64,000 nt of DNA from Paractinoplanes lichenicola (GTDB taxonomy: Bacteria; Actinomycetota; Actinomycetes; Mycobacteriales; Micromonosporaceae): NCBI RefSeq assembly GCF_016785085.1, contig NZ_JAENHO010000001.1:310001-374000 (forward strand), written 5' to 3'. Every line of letters starts with the position of its first letter. Position 1 is the first letter of the stretch. The position numbers and the translations under genes are program-made. The notes beneath the pieces are model-generated. The model saw only the letters and a list, made by a program, of their open reading frames with translations, made no database searches and had not been told where the DNA came from. Shown here one piece after another: positions 41,396-49,786 of the stretch.

Positions 41396-41403
41396 CTCGG
41401 TCC

Positions 41404-42390
41404 TCACGTCAGCAGGAAGTCTTCGGGGTGCGCGTCCCGCACCCGGGTGAGCAGGGCCGGCACGATCTCGACGCCGCCCTCGGCCAGCGCGTCGAGCACG
41501 ACCCCGCTCAGTGGGGAGGCGTCGGCGACCACGACGCGCTCGACGTCACCCAGCTCGGCCCGCAGCGCATCCCGCATGGCCGGGTGCTCCGAGGTGACGA
41601 CCGACCCGTTGAGGAGAACCGGCAGATCGCCCAACGACGTGCCGACCCGTGCAGCACACCAGCGTGCGTAACGGACGAATGCCTCGGCTTGGGTTCGGAC
41701 AATTTGCCCAGCAACGGGATCGCCGTCGCCTGCCGCCGCGAGGACCACGCGCGATGCCCGCCACAGGTCGGTGGCGGGGCGGGCCCCGAATCTCCGCGTG
41801 AACTCGTGCCGCAGATGCCAGGCGTCCGGGACGTCGTACAGGTCGCACAGGGTTTTGGTGAGCGACGTCGGCGGGGCGATTCCCATCCAGGCCTGGCAGA
41901 CCGCCTTGACGGCCGCGTTGCCCAGGCCCCCGCCGCCGAGGTGGTCGAAGACGAAGAAGCCGGAGTGCTCCTCGCGGCCGTCCTTCGCGCGGGCGGCCAC
42001 GGCGGGTCCGGTGCCGACGGTGATGGAGACGGCCACGCCCGAGCCGTCGAGCAGCCGCAGGGAGGCGTACGCGTCGTTCTTGATGCTCCACCGGCCCATG
42101 TCGCCGAGCCGGGATCGGACGTGCCCGTCCCAGAACTCGGCGTCCTCGGGGTAGTCGACGCCGGCGATCCGGAAGGCGGCCGAGGCGATGTCCGATGCGG
42201 TGAGCCCGGCGTCGGTGAGTGCGGCGGCGACGGCGTCGAAGACGGACTCGAGGGCCTCGGGCACGCTCGGGGCGCCGTAGATGTCGCCGTTCCCGCCGCG
42301 TCCGCGGCCCAAGACGGCCCCCTCGGCGTCGTTGACGAGGGCGACCGTCTTGGAGTTTCCGGCGTCCACCGCCAGGTAGGCGCGGCTCAC
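41404..42390 (-). CDS. BadF/BadG/BcrA/BcrD-family sugar kinase (N-acetylglucosamine-kinase-like)
   Basis: ASKHA-fold ATPase of 328 residues: phosphate-1 loop YLAVDAGNSKTVALV (residue 4), phosphate-2 'VSITVGTGPAVAARA' (about 120) and 'FDHLGGGGLGNAA' (about 145), adenosine motif near 'LLNGSVVTS'. Family members in sugar operons phosphorylate GlcNAc or related amino sugars. The GTG start overlaps the GH4 stop (GTGA). Together with the adjacent GH4 enzyme, which needs a 6-phosphorylated substrate, and the absence of PTS genes, it could supply the phosphosugar inside the cell. Confidence 0.85.
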   Translation of the reverse strand: MSRAYLAVDAGNSKTVALVNDAEGAVLGRGRGGNGDIYGAPSVPEALESVFDAVAAALTDAGLTASDIASAAFRIAGVDYPEDAEFWDGHVRSRLGDMGRWSIKNDAYASLRLLDGSGVAVSITVGTGPAVAARAKDGREEHSGFFVFDHLGGGGLGNAAVKAVCQAWMGIAPPTSLTKTLCDLYDVPDAWHLRHEFTRRFGARPATDLWRASRVVLAAAGDGDPVAGQIVRTQAEAFVRYARWCAARVGTSLGDLPVLLNGSVVTSEHPAMRDALRAELGDVERVVVADASPLSGVVLDALAEGGVEIVPALLTRVRDAHPEDFLLT

Positions 42391-43688
42391 TTGAGCAGAC
42401 GCTCCGGCAGGTAGGCGCGGTGGGCGTACGCCATCTCGTCGTACAGCTCCTCGGCCACGGCGAGCGTGGGCACCATCGGGTTGGCGGCCATCGCCCGGAT
42501 GCCGTCGGCGCGGGTGCCCCGCCAGGCGGCCTCGGCGGCCAGGTATTGGAACTCGGCCAGCTGTTGCACCAGACCCCGTACGGCATGGGGCAGTGGCTTT
42601 TGCGGCAGGGGGCGAACCCCGTCGCCGTCGACCGTGCACCACATCTCGACCACCACGTCGTCGTCGAACCCGGGCAGCGCCCCGCCGGCGTTGGGCAGGT
42701 TGACCGGCAGGCGGGCGCTCTTGTTGTTGTAGTACGAGCTCATCACGTCGATGGCCAGTTCGAGCTCGTGGATGCCGCCCCGGGAGCGAGCCGGGTCCAG
42801 CTCGGGCACCTCGACGTTCACCTGCTCCTCGTAGTGCTGCCAGTAGCCGGGCAGCGCCGCGAGGAGGTCCTCGGCGCGGGTGGTGCGGGCGGCCTGCAGC
42901 TCGCGCAGCACCTCCTCGCGGAAGTAGTAGTACTGGAAGTAGTCGGCCGGCACCGAGCGCATCGTGGTGGCCAGCCGCAGCATCCGCTTGGCGTGGGTGC
43001 TCAGCGTCGGGTCGTCCTTGCGCGCTTCCCAGGCCGCGTCGAGGAGCGGCATCAGGTCATGGCCCTCGTACGTGTGCTCGACCGACCAGATGTTGTGGTT
43101 GATCCCCGACATCACGATGTTCGCCTTGGCCGGGTCGAGGCCGGCCGCGTGGAGCACGGTCTTGGGGAAGACGATCGGGCCCTCGCACATCGACCAGATC
43201 GTCCGGTCGGTGAAGCGGGTGACCGCCTGCGAGACGATGTTGACCGGGTTGGTGTAGTTGAAGATGACCGCGTTCGGGGCGACGGCGTCGAGGTCGCGGA
43301 TGATGTCCTCGTAGATGTGGATCGAGCGCAGGGCCATGAAGAAGCCGCCCGGTCCCTGGGTCTCCTGGCCGATCACGCCGTGCTTGAGCGGGATCCGCTC
43401 GTCGAGGGCCCGGGCGTCGAAGTTGCCGGGGCGGAAGCTGGCCAGCACGGCGTCGGCGTCGGTCAGGGCGGCCCGCCGGTCGGTGGTCGACGAGATCGTG
43501 ATGTCGAGGCCCTGCGCCTTGGCGAGCTTGCGGGCGATGGTCTCGACGGCGTGCAGCCGGTCGGGGTTGACGTCCTGGATGACGATCTCGGAGCCGTCGA
43601 ACTCCTTGCCGTGGGCCAGGATCGAGGCCATGGTCCCGGCGCCGCGCGACGAGCCGCCGCCGATGTAGACCAGCTTGATGCCTGCCAT
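42387..43688 (-). CDS. Glycoside hydrolase family 4, 6-phospho-beta-glucosidase-like
   Basis: NAD+- and Mn2+-dependent GH4 hydrolase of 433 residues: N-terminal dinucleotide motif IKLVYIGGGSSRGAGTMA, 'IVIQDVNPDRL' (about 33), 'ASFRPGNFDARALDERIPLKHGVIGQETQGPGG' region (about 83-118), 'IFNYTNPVNIVSQAV' (about 143), metal Cys/His pair at SMCEG (about 168) and SGINHNIWS (about 193), and catalytic Tyr region beyond 250. Family activity is oxidation-elimination on 6-phospho-glycosides. Start 43688 has homology from the first residue. It is coupled to the kinase downstream. Confidence 0.9.
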   Translation of the reverse strand: MAGIKLVYIGGGSSRGAGTMASILAHGKEFDGSEIVIQDVNPDRLHAVETIARKLAKAQGLDITISSTTDRRAALTDADAVLASFRPGNFDARALDERIPLKHGVIGQETQGPGGFFMALRSIHIYEDIIRDLDAVAPNAVIFNYTNPVNIVSQAVTRFTDRTIWSMCEGPIVFPKTVLHAAGLDPAKANIVMSGINHNIWSVEHTYEGHDLMPLLDAAWEARKDDPTLSTHAKRMLRLATTMRSVPADYFQYYYFREEVLRELQAARTTRAEDLLAALPGYWQHYEEQVNVEVPELDPARSRGGIHELELAIDVMSSYYNNKSARLPVNLPNAGGALPGFDDDVVVEMWCTVDGDGVRPLPQKPLPHAVRGLVQQLAEFQYLAAEAAWRGTRADGIRAMAANPMVPTLAVAEELYDEMAYAHRAYLPERLLK

Positions 43689-43690
43689 GG

Positions 43691-44425
43691 TCAGTTGCCT
43701 CCAAATGCGGCGCGGTCCGCGATTAGCGTGGGGTTCTTGCATTCGACGACGACGGTGGCCGGCCAGTCGGGCTCGTAGGCCTCGGCCTGGACGATTCGGT
43801 TGTACGCCTCGTGTTTGTGCGCGCCGCAGACGATCATGATGACCTCGCGGGACAGGGCGGCGATGGTGTCGACGCCGACCGTCACCCCGTGGGTGGGCAC
43901 CATGTCGAGCCGGGTGAACTCGGGGAACGTCCCCATGTTGTCGCGCCGGGTCGCCTCGCCGAGCGCGGTGACGTGCGTACGGGCGTCTCGGGGTGTGCCT
44001 GGTTGGTTGAACGCGATGTGCCCGTCACCGGCACCGCTGGCCAGCAGGAACAGGTCGATCCCGCCGGCCGCGGCGATGGCCTCGTCATAACCTGCCGGGT
44101 CGGCGGGGTCGGGCACCCAGATCTCGTTCTTTCCTCCCCAGGGACCCACGATCTCTCGTTGTGCGAACCCTAAACACGAATAGGACATTTCCGGCGACAC
44201 TCGCCGGTCACCGTCCAGATAGTCGTCCATCATGACGATGACGAGGCGTGACAGGTCCACGCCGCGCCCGGCCAGGGCCCGATAGACCGGCATCGCCGTG
44301 CGGCCGCTGGGACAGCCGAGCAGGAACGGCCGGTCGCCGGTCGCGGGCAGGCGGTCGAGGATCGTCGCCGCCACCGCGTCGCCGACCGCGCCGGCGTCGG
44401 GCAGCACAAGGGGTTGAAGAGACAC
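43691..44425 (-). CDS. Glucosamine-6-phosphate deaminase-like (NagB/6-phosphogluconolactonase superfamily)
   Basis: 244 residues of the NagB/RpiA/CoA-transferase-like superfamily: phosphate loop CPSGRTAMPVY (about 38), MMDDYL (catalytic Asp of NagB, about 67), GAGDGHIAFNQPG (about 132-144). The general-base Asp and His of NagB are present, but the third acidic residue of its triad (Glu in FNEP) is Gln here, so activity as a true deaminase is uncertain. GTG start with a strong AAGGAG upstream. It lies between permease and GH4 in the sugar operon and probably handles the phosphosugar released there. Confidence 0.82.
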   Translation of the reverse strand: MSLQPLVLPDAGAVGDAVAATILDRLPATGDRPFLLGCPSGRTAMPVYRALAGRGVDLSRLVIVMMDDYLDGDRRVSPEMSYSCLGFAQREIVGPWGGKNEIWVPDPADPAGYDEAIAAAGGIDLFLLASGAGDGHIAFNQPGTPRDARTHVTALGEATRRDNMGTFPEFTRLDMVPTHGVTVGVDTIAALSREVIMIVCGAHKHEAYNRIVQAEAYEPDWPATVVVECKNPTLIADRAAFGGN

Positions 44426-44429
44426 GGTG

Positions 44430-45242
44430 TTACTCCTTGATCGCGCCGGCCAGCATTCCGGAGATGAATTTGCGCTGGAAGACGACGTAGAGAACGAGGA
44501 CCGGGGCGGCGACGATGAGGCCGCCGGCGGCCATCAGGTTGATCTGGGTGACGTACTTGCCCTGGAAGACACCGAGCGCGACGGTCGCGGTCTGGTTGTC
44601 GCCGTGCAGGAACACCAGGGACAGGAAGTAGTCGTTCCACGTCCACATGAAGCTGAGCAGGATCAGCGTGTAGATCGCGGGCCGGGCCATGGGCGCGGCC
44701 ATCGACCGCAGCATGCGCAGCGGTCCGGCCCCGTCCAGCTCGGCCGACTCGAACGCCGAGCGGGGCAGGGCACGGAACGCGGCCCGCATCCAGAAGATGC
44801 CGAACGGCACGCCCATGCCGAGGTGGATGAGGATGATGCCGGGCAACGAGTTGGTCAGCCCGAACGTGCGGAACTGGTAGTAGAGCGGCACGATGATGGC
44901 CTCGAGCGAGATCATCATGCCGAGCAGCACGACCGGGAACAGCCACTTGTCCCCCACCACGCCGAGCACCCCGAAGGCGTACCCGCCGAGCAGCGCCAGG
45001 ACGACCTGGCCGGCCACCACGCAGACGGCGATGACCATCGAGACCGTCATGGCCCGCGAGAACTCGGCGTCGCGCCAGGCGGTGGCGAAGTTGGCCCACG
45101 CGAAGTCGGCCAGGCCGACCGGCTTGCCCGAGCGGTCGGGGCTCAGGGCCGCCGCCAGGAAGGTGCCGATCGGGAAGAGCACCAGCGCCGCGAGGACCGT
45201 CAGCACCACGTAGTTGATGACGCGTTCCGTTCTGGAGATCAT
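44430..45242 (-). CDS. Carbohydrate ABC transporter permease (CUT1, MalG type)
   Basis: Six-helix inner-membrane permease of 270 residues with the EAA-type coupling loop 'FESAELDGAGPLRMLRSMAAPMARPAI' split over about 178-205, and a C-terminal 'YVVFQRKFISGMLAGAIKE' that is typical of MalG-like proteins. ATG 45242 is chosen (preceded by AAAGGGA); the frame upstream is out-of-frame translation of the partner permease. No ATPase gene is in the operon, so a shared MsiK-type ATPase encoded elsewhere must energise it, as is common in actinomycetes. Confidence 0.9.
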   Translation of the reverse strand: MISRTERVINYVVLTVLAALVLFPIGTFLAAALSPDRSGKPVGLADFAWANFATAWRDAEFSRAMTVSMVIAVCVVAGQVVLALLGGYAFGVLGVVGDKWLFPVVLLGMMISLEAIIVPLYYQFRTFGLTNSLPGIILIHLGMGVPFGIFWMRAAFRALPRSAFESAELDGAGPLRMLRSMAAPMARPAIYTLILLSFMWTWNDYFLSLVFLHGDNQTATVALGVFQGKYVTQINLMAAGGLIVAAPVLVLYVVFQRKFISGMLAGAIKE

Positions 45243-45244
45243 GA

Positions 45245-46153
45245 TCAATCCCTTTCCGCGACGCGGGTGATGACGACCGCGATGACCAGGCACAGCAGCG
45301 CCATCACGACGCCGATCGCGGCGGCCAGGCCGACCTGCGGGTTCTGGAACGCGGCCTTGTAGAGCGCGACGGCCGGGGTCAGGGTCGAGGTGCCGGGGCC
45401 GCCGTGGGTGGTGACCCAGACCAGGTCGAAGGTGCGCAGCGCGGCCGTGATGGTCAGCGTCAGCGCGACGGCCATCTGCCCGCGCAGGCCGGGCAGGGTC
45501 ACGGCGAAGAACTCCCGTACGGGGCCGGCGCCGTCGATGCGGGCCGCCTCGTAGAGCTCGGGTGCGATCGCCGACGTGCCGGAGATGAACAGCACCATGC
45601 AGAAGCCGAAGGTGACCCAGGTGCCGATCATGCCGAGCGCGGGCAGCGCCCAGGTGAAGTCGCCCAGCCAGGTCTTGGCGAACGAGTCGAGCCCGACCGC
45701 CCGCAGCGCGGTGTTGAGCGGGCCGTCCGGGGCGTAGATCCGTTTGAAGACCAGGGCGATGACGACTGTCGTCATGACCTGGGGCAGGAAGAAGATCCAG
45801 CGGTAGACGGCCATGCCCGGCTGCCTGGCCCGGGTGAGCAGCGCCGCCGAGAGCAGGCCGAGGGCGATCGGCAGCAGGGCGAAGAAGCCGATCAGCACCA
45901 GCACGTGCCCGAAGGTCGAGCGCAGCACCGGGTCGGTCAGGAACGTCCGGTAGTTGTCCAGCCCGGCCCAGGTGGAGGCGCTCACCCCGTCCCACTTGTA
46001 GAACGAGAACTGCACCGACTGGGCCAGCGGGACGAGCACAACGAGGGCGTAGACGGCCAGTGGCAGCGCGGCGAAGGCGAGGCCGATCCACCGGTTCCGA
46101 CGCCGGTGGGCGCCGCGTTTGCCGCCCTCCGGCGCGGTCGCGGTGGCGGTCAT
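45245..46153 (-). CDS. Carbohydrate ABC transporter permease (CUT1, MalF type)
   Basis: Permease of 302 residues with six membrane segments, a cytoplasmic N-terminus rich in Arg (KRGAHRRRNRW) and the EAA loop 'ELYEAARIDGAGPVREFFAVTLPGLRGQM' (about 208-236). 'FSFYKWDGVS...WAGLDNY' near residue 50 is characteristic of the MalF side of CUT1 importers. It forms a heterodimer with the following permease (2 bases between genes) and follows the binding-protein gene by 2 bases. Confidence 0.9.
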   Translation of the reverse strand: MTATATAPEGGKRGAHRRRNRWIGLAFAALPLAVYALVVLVPLAQSVQFSFYKWDGVSASTWAGLDNYRTFLTDPVLRSTFGHVLVLIGFFALLPIALGLLSAALLTRARQPGMAVYRWIFFLPQVMTTVVIALVFKRIYAPDGPLNTALRAVGLDSFAKTWLGDFTWALPALGMIGTWVTFGFCMVLFISGTSAIAPELYEAARIDGAGPVREFFAVTLPGLRGQMAVALTLTITAALRTFDLVWVTTHGGPGTSTLTPAVALYKAAFQNPQVGLAAAIGVVMALLCLVIAVVITRVAERD

Positions 46154-46155
46154 CC

Positions 46156-47502
46156 TCAGCTCTGCCCGGCCAGGAAGGCGTCACGGTCCTGGTCGACGGC
46201 CTCGGTGAACTTCTCCGGCGTCAGCTTGCCCGCGTACACCAGCTGCAGGTTCTGGCTGATCTTGTCGAGCATCGTCGGGCTGGACCAGTCGAAGTAGGGC
46301 ACGTAGCCGTCGTTCTCGTCGAGGGTCGCCGCGCCCTTCGACTCGTCGGTCAGGCTGAGCGACGTGGCCGGCACCTTGACGTCGGGCGACAGGGCCGGCA
46401 CCAGACCCCGGTCGGCGGCCAGCTGCCCGGTCTCGGCCGACATCAGGAAGTCGAGGAACGCGGCGGCCACGTCCGGGTTCTTGCTCTTCGACGAGATCAC
46501 CATGGCTCCGGGCGCGGCGCCGACGCCGACCGTGCCGCTGCCGCTCGCCTGCGGGAGCTGCAGATAGCCGTACTTGCCCTGCTTGGCCGCGTCGAGACCG
46601 AGCGATCCTGTGTATTCCCAGCGGAAGACGCCCTTGCCGCCCACGTAGTTGGCCACCGCGGTCTGGTAGTCGATGCCCTCGAACTTGGGCGGGAAGTAGC
46701 CGGCGTCGGCCCACTTCTTCGTGAGCGTGATCGCCTCGGTCATCCCGACGTCGGTCGCCTTGACCGAGGAGTCGCCGTAGATGTAGTCGTTCAGCTTCTT
46801 CTTGTCGGCCAGCAACGCCTGCGTGCCGAGCAGGATCGTGGTCGACCCGTCCAGGCTGCCGTACTCGAAGGGCACCTCGCCGGCCACCTTGGCCTTCGCC
46901 GCCACGGATTCGAGGTCGGCCAGCGACTTCGGGGGCTCGACGCCGAGCGACTTGAGCTTGTCCGCGTTGTAGTAGAGGCCGATCAGGGACGTACGGGCCA
47001 TGGGGGTGGAGAACCAGGAGCCGGCGCCCATCGTCTTGAAGTCGGCACTGAACTGGTTCTGCCGGGCGATGGTGGTCGGCACCTCCTTGTCCCAGCCATA
47101 AGCCTTCGCGTACGCGTCGAGGTTGCGCACCAGGCCGCCCTTGGCCAGGGTGCCCAGCGACTGCCAGCCGTTGTTCGCCGTCGCGATGTCGGGCCCGCTG
47201 TCGTCCTGCAGTTGCAGGTTGAGGGTGGAGTTGAGCTGACCCCAGTCCTCGTTCGTGCGCTGGATCTTGACGTTCGGATACTTCTTCTGGAAGTCGGCCA
47301 CGACCTGCTTGATCCATTCGCCCTCGGCGCCGCCCCAGAAGTCGGTCAGCTTGAGGGTCACGTCGCCCGCCTTGGCCACGTCGGTACTCACGGCGGACGG
47401 TGCTTCGGTCTTGCCGGTCGCGCTGGTGCCACTACCCGGGGAGCAAGCCGTCAGGCCCAGCGCGAGTATCGCCGCCGCCACGCCCGCTTTATAGATCTTC
47501 AT
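46156..47502 (-). CDS. Extracellular sugar-binding lipoprotein of CUT1 ABC transporter
   Basis: Type-1 extracellular solute-binding lipoprotein of 448 residues. The signal MKIYKAGVAAAILALGLTAC ends in a lipobox (LTAC). The family pattern follows: 'LTDFWGGAEGEWIKQVVADFQKKYPNVKIQ' (about 52), 'GPDIATANNGW', 'ADKLKSLGVEPPKSLADLE', 'AAFLDFLMSAETGQ'. It determines cargo specificity of the importer; glucosides or amino-sugar oligomers are inferred from the downstream enzymes. Start 47502 follows from the signal peptide. It is the first gene of the operon, divergent from the GntR gene. Confidence 0.9.
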   Translation of the reverse strand: MKIYKAGVAAAILALGLTACSPGSGTSATGKTEAPSAVSTDVAKAGDVTLKLTDFWGGAEGEWIKQVVADFQKKYPNVKIQRTNEDWGQLNSTLNLQLQDDSGPDIATANNGWQSLGTLAKGGLVRNLDAYAKAYGWDKEVPTTIARQNQFSADFKTMGAGSWFSTPMARTSLIGLYYNADKLKSLGVEPPKSLADLESVAAKAKVAGEVPFEYGSLDGSTTILLGTQALLADKKKLNDYIYGDSSVKATDVGMTEAITLTKKWADAGYFPPKFEGIDYQTAVANYVGGKGVFRWEYTGSLGLDAAKQGKYGYLQLPQASGSGTVGVGAAPGAMVISSKSKNPDVAAAFLDFLMSAETGQLAADRGLVPALSPDVKVPATSLSLTDESKGAATLDENDGYVPYFDWSSPTMLDKISQNLQLVYAGKLTPEKFTEAVDQDRDAFLAGQS

Positions 47503-47576
47503 CTGTGCACTCCGTTGTGTCGCTCTGGCCTCGCCCGGTGGGATCGCGTGGCCGATGATCCGGACACTAAGCCTTC

Positions 47577-47645
47577 CTATACCAGTTAGTCCAGTGCCGA
47601 ACCAGAATCCACAACTGGTCCCACCAATGAGCGAACTGGTACAGT
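47577..47645. promoter_or_regulatory. Cluster of ACTGGT/ACCAGT half-sites, probable GntR operators
   Basis: Between the binding-protein start (47502) and the GntR start (47653) lie ACCAGT at 47581, ACCAG at 47601, ACTGGT at 47614-47619 paired with ACCAAT at 47623-47628, and ACTGGT at 47635-47640 within ACTGGTACAGT. Half-sites of this type are what HutC/UTRA-class GntR repressors (such as DasR, consensus with ACTGGT/ACCAGT arms) bind. The last one abuts the regulator's own start, suggesting autoregulation. Confidence 0.6.
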
Positions 47646-47652
47646 GCTCGGC

Positions 47653-48363
47653 GTGACCGCTTCGACGCAGGCCTACGAGCAGCTGACTCGCGACCTCACC
47701 GTCGGCCGCTACGCCCCCGGCACCCGCCTGCCGGGCGAACGCGACCTGGCCGGGCAACTGGGGGTCAGCCGGGCCACGCTGCGATTGGCTCTGGGCCGGC
47801 TGGAGTCCGAGGGCACACTGCAGCGGTCGGCCCAGCGCGGGTGGTTCGTGCCGACCCAGGTGCTCGGGGAGCCGCCCAGCACGCTGCAGTCGTTCACCGA
47901 GATGGCCCGCGCTCGGGGGTTACGACCCACCGCGCGGGTGCTGCGCCAGCAGGTCCGGCCCGCGAGCATGGACGAGGCGGGCCAGCTACGCATCGCCCCG
48001 GCCGCCCCCGTCATCGAGATCGACCGCCTGCGCGGCATGGACGGGACACCGGTCTGCTTCGACGTCGTGGTGCTACCCGAGGCCACGGCCGCGCCGCTGG
48101 CCGGCACTGACCTGACGGATGCCTCGCTCTACGACGAACTGCGCCGGTTGTGCGGGATCGAGGTGCACCGCAGCGCCTACACGTTGGTCGCCGAGAACGC
48201 GGATGCCGAGCTGGCCCGGCTGCTTGGCATCACCGCGGGCGCCGCCGTTCTGGTCGGCGATGAGGTCGCCTACACCGCCGACGGAACCCCGGTGTTGATC
48301 GGCCACAACAAGTACCGGGGCGACGCATACCGCTTCGAGGCCGACCTCTTCCGCCGCGCCTGA
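47653..48363 (+). CDS. GntR-family regulator, HutC/UTRA type
   Basis: 236 residues: N-terminal winged helix 'YEQLTRDLTVGRYAPGTRLPGERDLAGQLGVSRATLRLAL' across residues 8-50 and a C-terminal UTRA effector domain ('RPTARVLRQQVRPAS', 'APVIEIDRLRGMDGTPVCFDVVVLPE', 'GAAVLVGDEVAYTADGTPVLIGHNKYRGDAYRFE'). Such proteins sense phosphosugars. It is divergent from the sugar-uptake operon with matching operator half-sites between, so it is very probably its repressor. No ribosome site is visible at GTG 47653 (nor at in-frame GTG 47644); a leaderless message is possible. The 205 bases after it show no supported gene. Confidence 0.9.
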   Translation: MTASTQAYEQLTRDLTVGRYAPGTRLPGERDLAGQLGVSRATLRLALGRLESEGTLQRSAQRGWFVPTQVLGEPPSTLQSFTEMARARGLRPTARVLRQQVRPASMDEAGQLRIAPAAPVIEIDRLRGMDGTPVCFDVVVLPEATAAPLAGTDLTDASLYDELRRLCGIEVHRSAYTLVAENADAELARLLGITAGAAVLVGDEVAYTADGTPVLIGHNKYRGDAYRFEADLFRRA

Positions 48364-48568
48364 CCACCGATACGCGGTCCGCATGGCAGCGTCGCCGTAC
48401 ACATTGGAGGGTGCTCGCGAGATCCTGTCCCCTCCGGACAACAAGTCGTCGGCCAACCGGAACGCTTCGCCGCCGAACGCACGGAAGTCGCTGCTGGCAC
48501 GCGACGCGCCGCCCATCCAGTCCGGCTGGCGTGGGATCTCCGCTCGCGTCGTGGCCGGTTACTTGGAA

Positions 48569-49183
48569 TCAGCGTTCGAGAAGACCAGGCGCAAGATCCG
48601 CATTGATCCCGGCGTCGCGGCGACGCCTGAGGACGATGGCGAGCCAGACGCAGCCGACGGCCAGGAGGATGCCGTGGGCGATGCGGCCGGCGGCGGGCAG
48701 GAAGAACTGGGGTAGGAAGAGCACGTAGCCGGCCGCGAAGAGCATTCCGGCCGGGCCTCGGACGGTCAGGGCGGTGGCGACGCCTGCGACGGCCAGCAGA
48801 ATCAGGCCGATGCCGAACATCGTGACGGCCACCGGCTGGTAGCGGACCTCGTCGACCACGGTCAGCAGGTCGGGTGCGCCTGAGCGGGCCAGGGCGTGTA
48901 GGCCGAAGTCTTCGGCGCCGTAGTAGGGCAGCACCAGGCCGGTGCCGATCCAGGCTGTGATCAGGGCGGTCAGCGAGCTGCGGGACGACACCCGGGCGTG
49001 GAGGGCGAGCAACCCCAGACCCACGGCGATGAAGCCGAGCATGGCGAACACGTGCGAAGCCACCCAGGCCGGGGACGACATGGCCTCGATCGCACCGGGC
49101 GTGGTCGTCTCGTCGGTCCACGGGCGTAGGGCGGGGTAGAGCAGGAACATCAGGCCGGCGAAGGCCAGCGCGGCGGCGCTCAC
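48569..49183 (-). CDS. Multi-pass membrane protein, unknown function
   Basis: 204 residues with six hydrophobic segments (AALAFAGLMFLLYP, VFAMLGFIAVGLGLLAL, LTALITAWIGTGLVLPYYG, VTMFGIGLILLAVAGVA, MLFAAGYVLFLPQF, HGILLAVGCVWLAIV). The Tyr-Tyr-Gly-Ala-Glu-Asp-Phe segment after helix three is the most distinctive part. Not recognised as a named family. The GTG start overlaps the TetR stop (GTGA), so it is co-translated with and probably controlled by that regulator; a drug- or lipid-responsive membrane function would fit. Confidence 0.7.
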   Translation of the reverse strand: MSAAALAFAGLMFLLYPALRPWTDETTTPGAIEAMSSPAWVASHVFAMLGFIAVGLGLLALHARVSSRSSLTALITAWIGTGLVLPYYGAEDFGLHALARSGAPDLLTVVDEVRYQPVAVTMFGIGLILLAVAGVATALTVRGPAGMLFAAGYVLFLPQFFLPAAGRIAHGILLAVGCVWLAIVLRRRRDAGINADLAPGLLER

Positions 49184-49731
49184 TCGAGGCTCCTCAGCAC
49201 CATCGTGACCACCTGGTCGAAGCTGGCCTCGACGTCCTCGGGCAGGCCGAAGCCGCCGCCCGTCTCGAGGACGACGAAGCCGTGGACTGTCGCGCGCATG
49301 CGGCGGATCGCGTGGGTCGCCTCGGAACCTTCCAGCCCGTACGCCCGTAGGACAGCACCGAAGACGGCGAGCAGTTCGGCGCCCGCCGCGGCCACGGCTG
49401 GGTCCTGCAAGGCGTTGAGCGGCACCAGTGCGTACCGTCCGGGATGTTCGACGGCGAACGCTCGGTAGTGCCGCATCAAAGCCTCGACCGCGTCCTCACG
49501 GCTGCGGCCCATGACAGCAGTCGTGCACATCGCGGTGAGTTGCCGGACGACGGCCAATGCCATCAGGCCCCGCAGCGAGGCCAGGCTGCCCATGTGTTTA
49601 TAGAGCGAGGGGCCGGCGACGCCCGCCCGGTCGGCCAGGGCCGCCAGGCTGAGCGCCTCGAGGCCCTTCTCGTCGACCAGGTCGAGCGCGACGCCGACCA
49701 GCACCTCGGTATTCAGTCCGGCCCTAGGCAT
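49180..49731 (-). CDS. TetR-family regulator with WHG/TetR_C domain
   Basis: 183 residues: HTH 'LVGVALDLVDEKGLEALSLAALADRAGV' and 'PSLYKHMGSLASLRGLMA' (about 10-55), then the effector domain with 'HYRAFAVEHPGRYALV' (about 88) and 'RATVHGFVVLETGGGFGLPEDVEASF' (about 145-170), typical of the TetR C-terminal WHG type. It lies upstream of and overlaps the membrane-protein gene. A perfect inverted repeat begins at its own start codon, indicating autorepression. Confidence 0.88.
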   Translation of the reverse strand: MPRAGLNTEVLVGVALDLVDEKGLEALSLAALADRAGVAGPSLYKHMGSLASLRGLMALAVVRQLTAMCTTAVMGRSREDAVEALMRHYRAFAVEHPGRYALVPLNALQDPAVAAAGAELLAVFGAVLRAYGLEGSEATHAIRRMRATVHGFVVLETGGGFGLPEDVEASFDQVVTMVLRSLE

Positions 49732-49772
49732 GAAAGCTACCCCGCATAGCTTTCAGGCTAGCTCAACTAGCC
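49731..49772. promoter_or_regulatory. Inverted repeats at the TetR start (operator)
   Basis: TGAAAGCTA (49731-49739) and TAGCTTTCA (49747-49755) form a perfect 9-bp inverted repeat with a 7-bp spacer, immediately followed by GGCTAG (49756-49761) and CTAGCC (49767-49772). The first overlaps the TetR start region. The AT-rich arms stand out from the surrounding GC-rich DNA. Probable autoregulatory operator. Confidence 0.65.
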
Positions 49773-49786
49773 AGATCGGACAAACC

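Noticed and set aside
48364..48568. Possible small gene after the GntR gene
   Set aside because: Frames on both strands give no recognisable protein; they are continuations of antisense frames.
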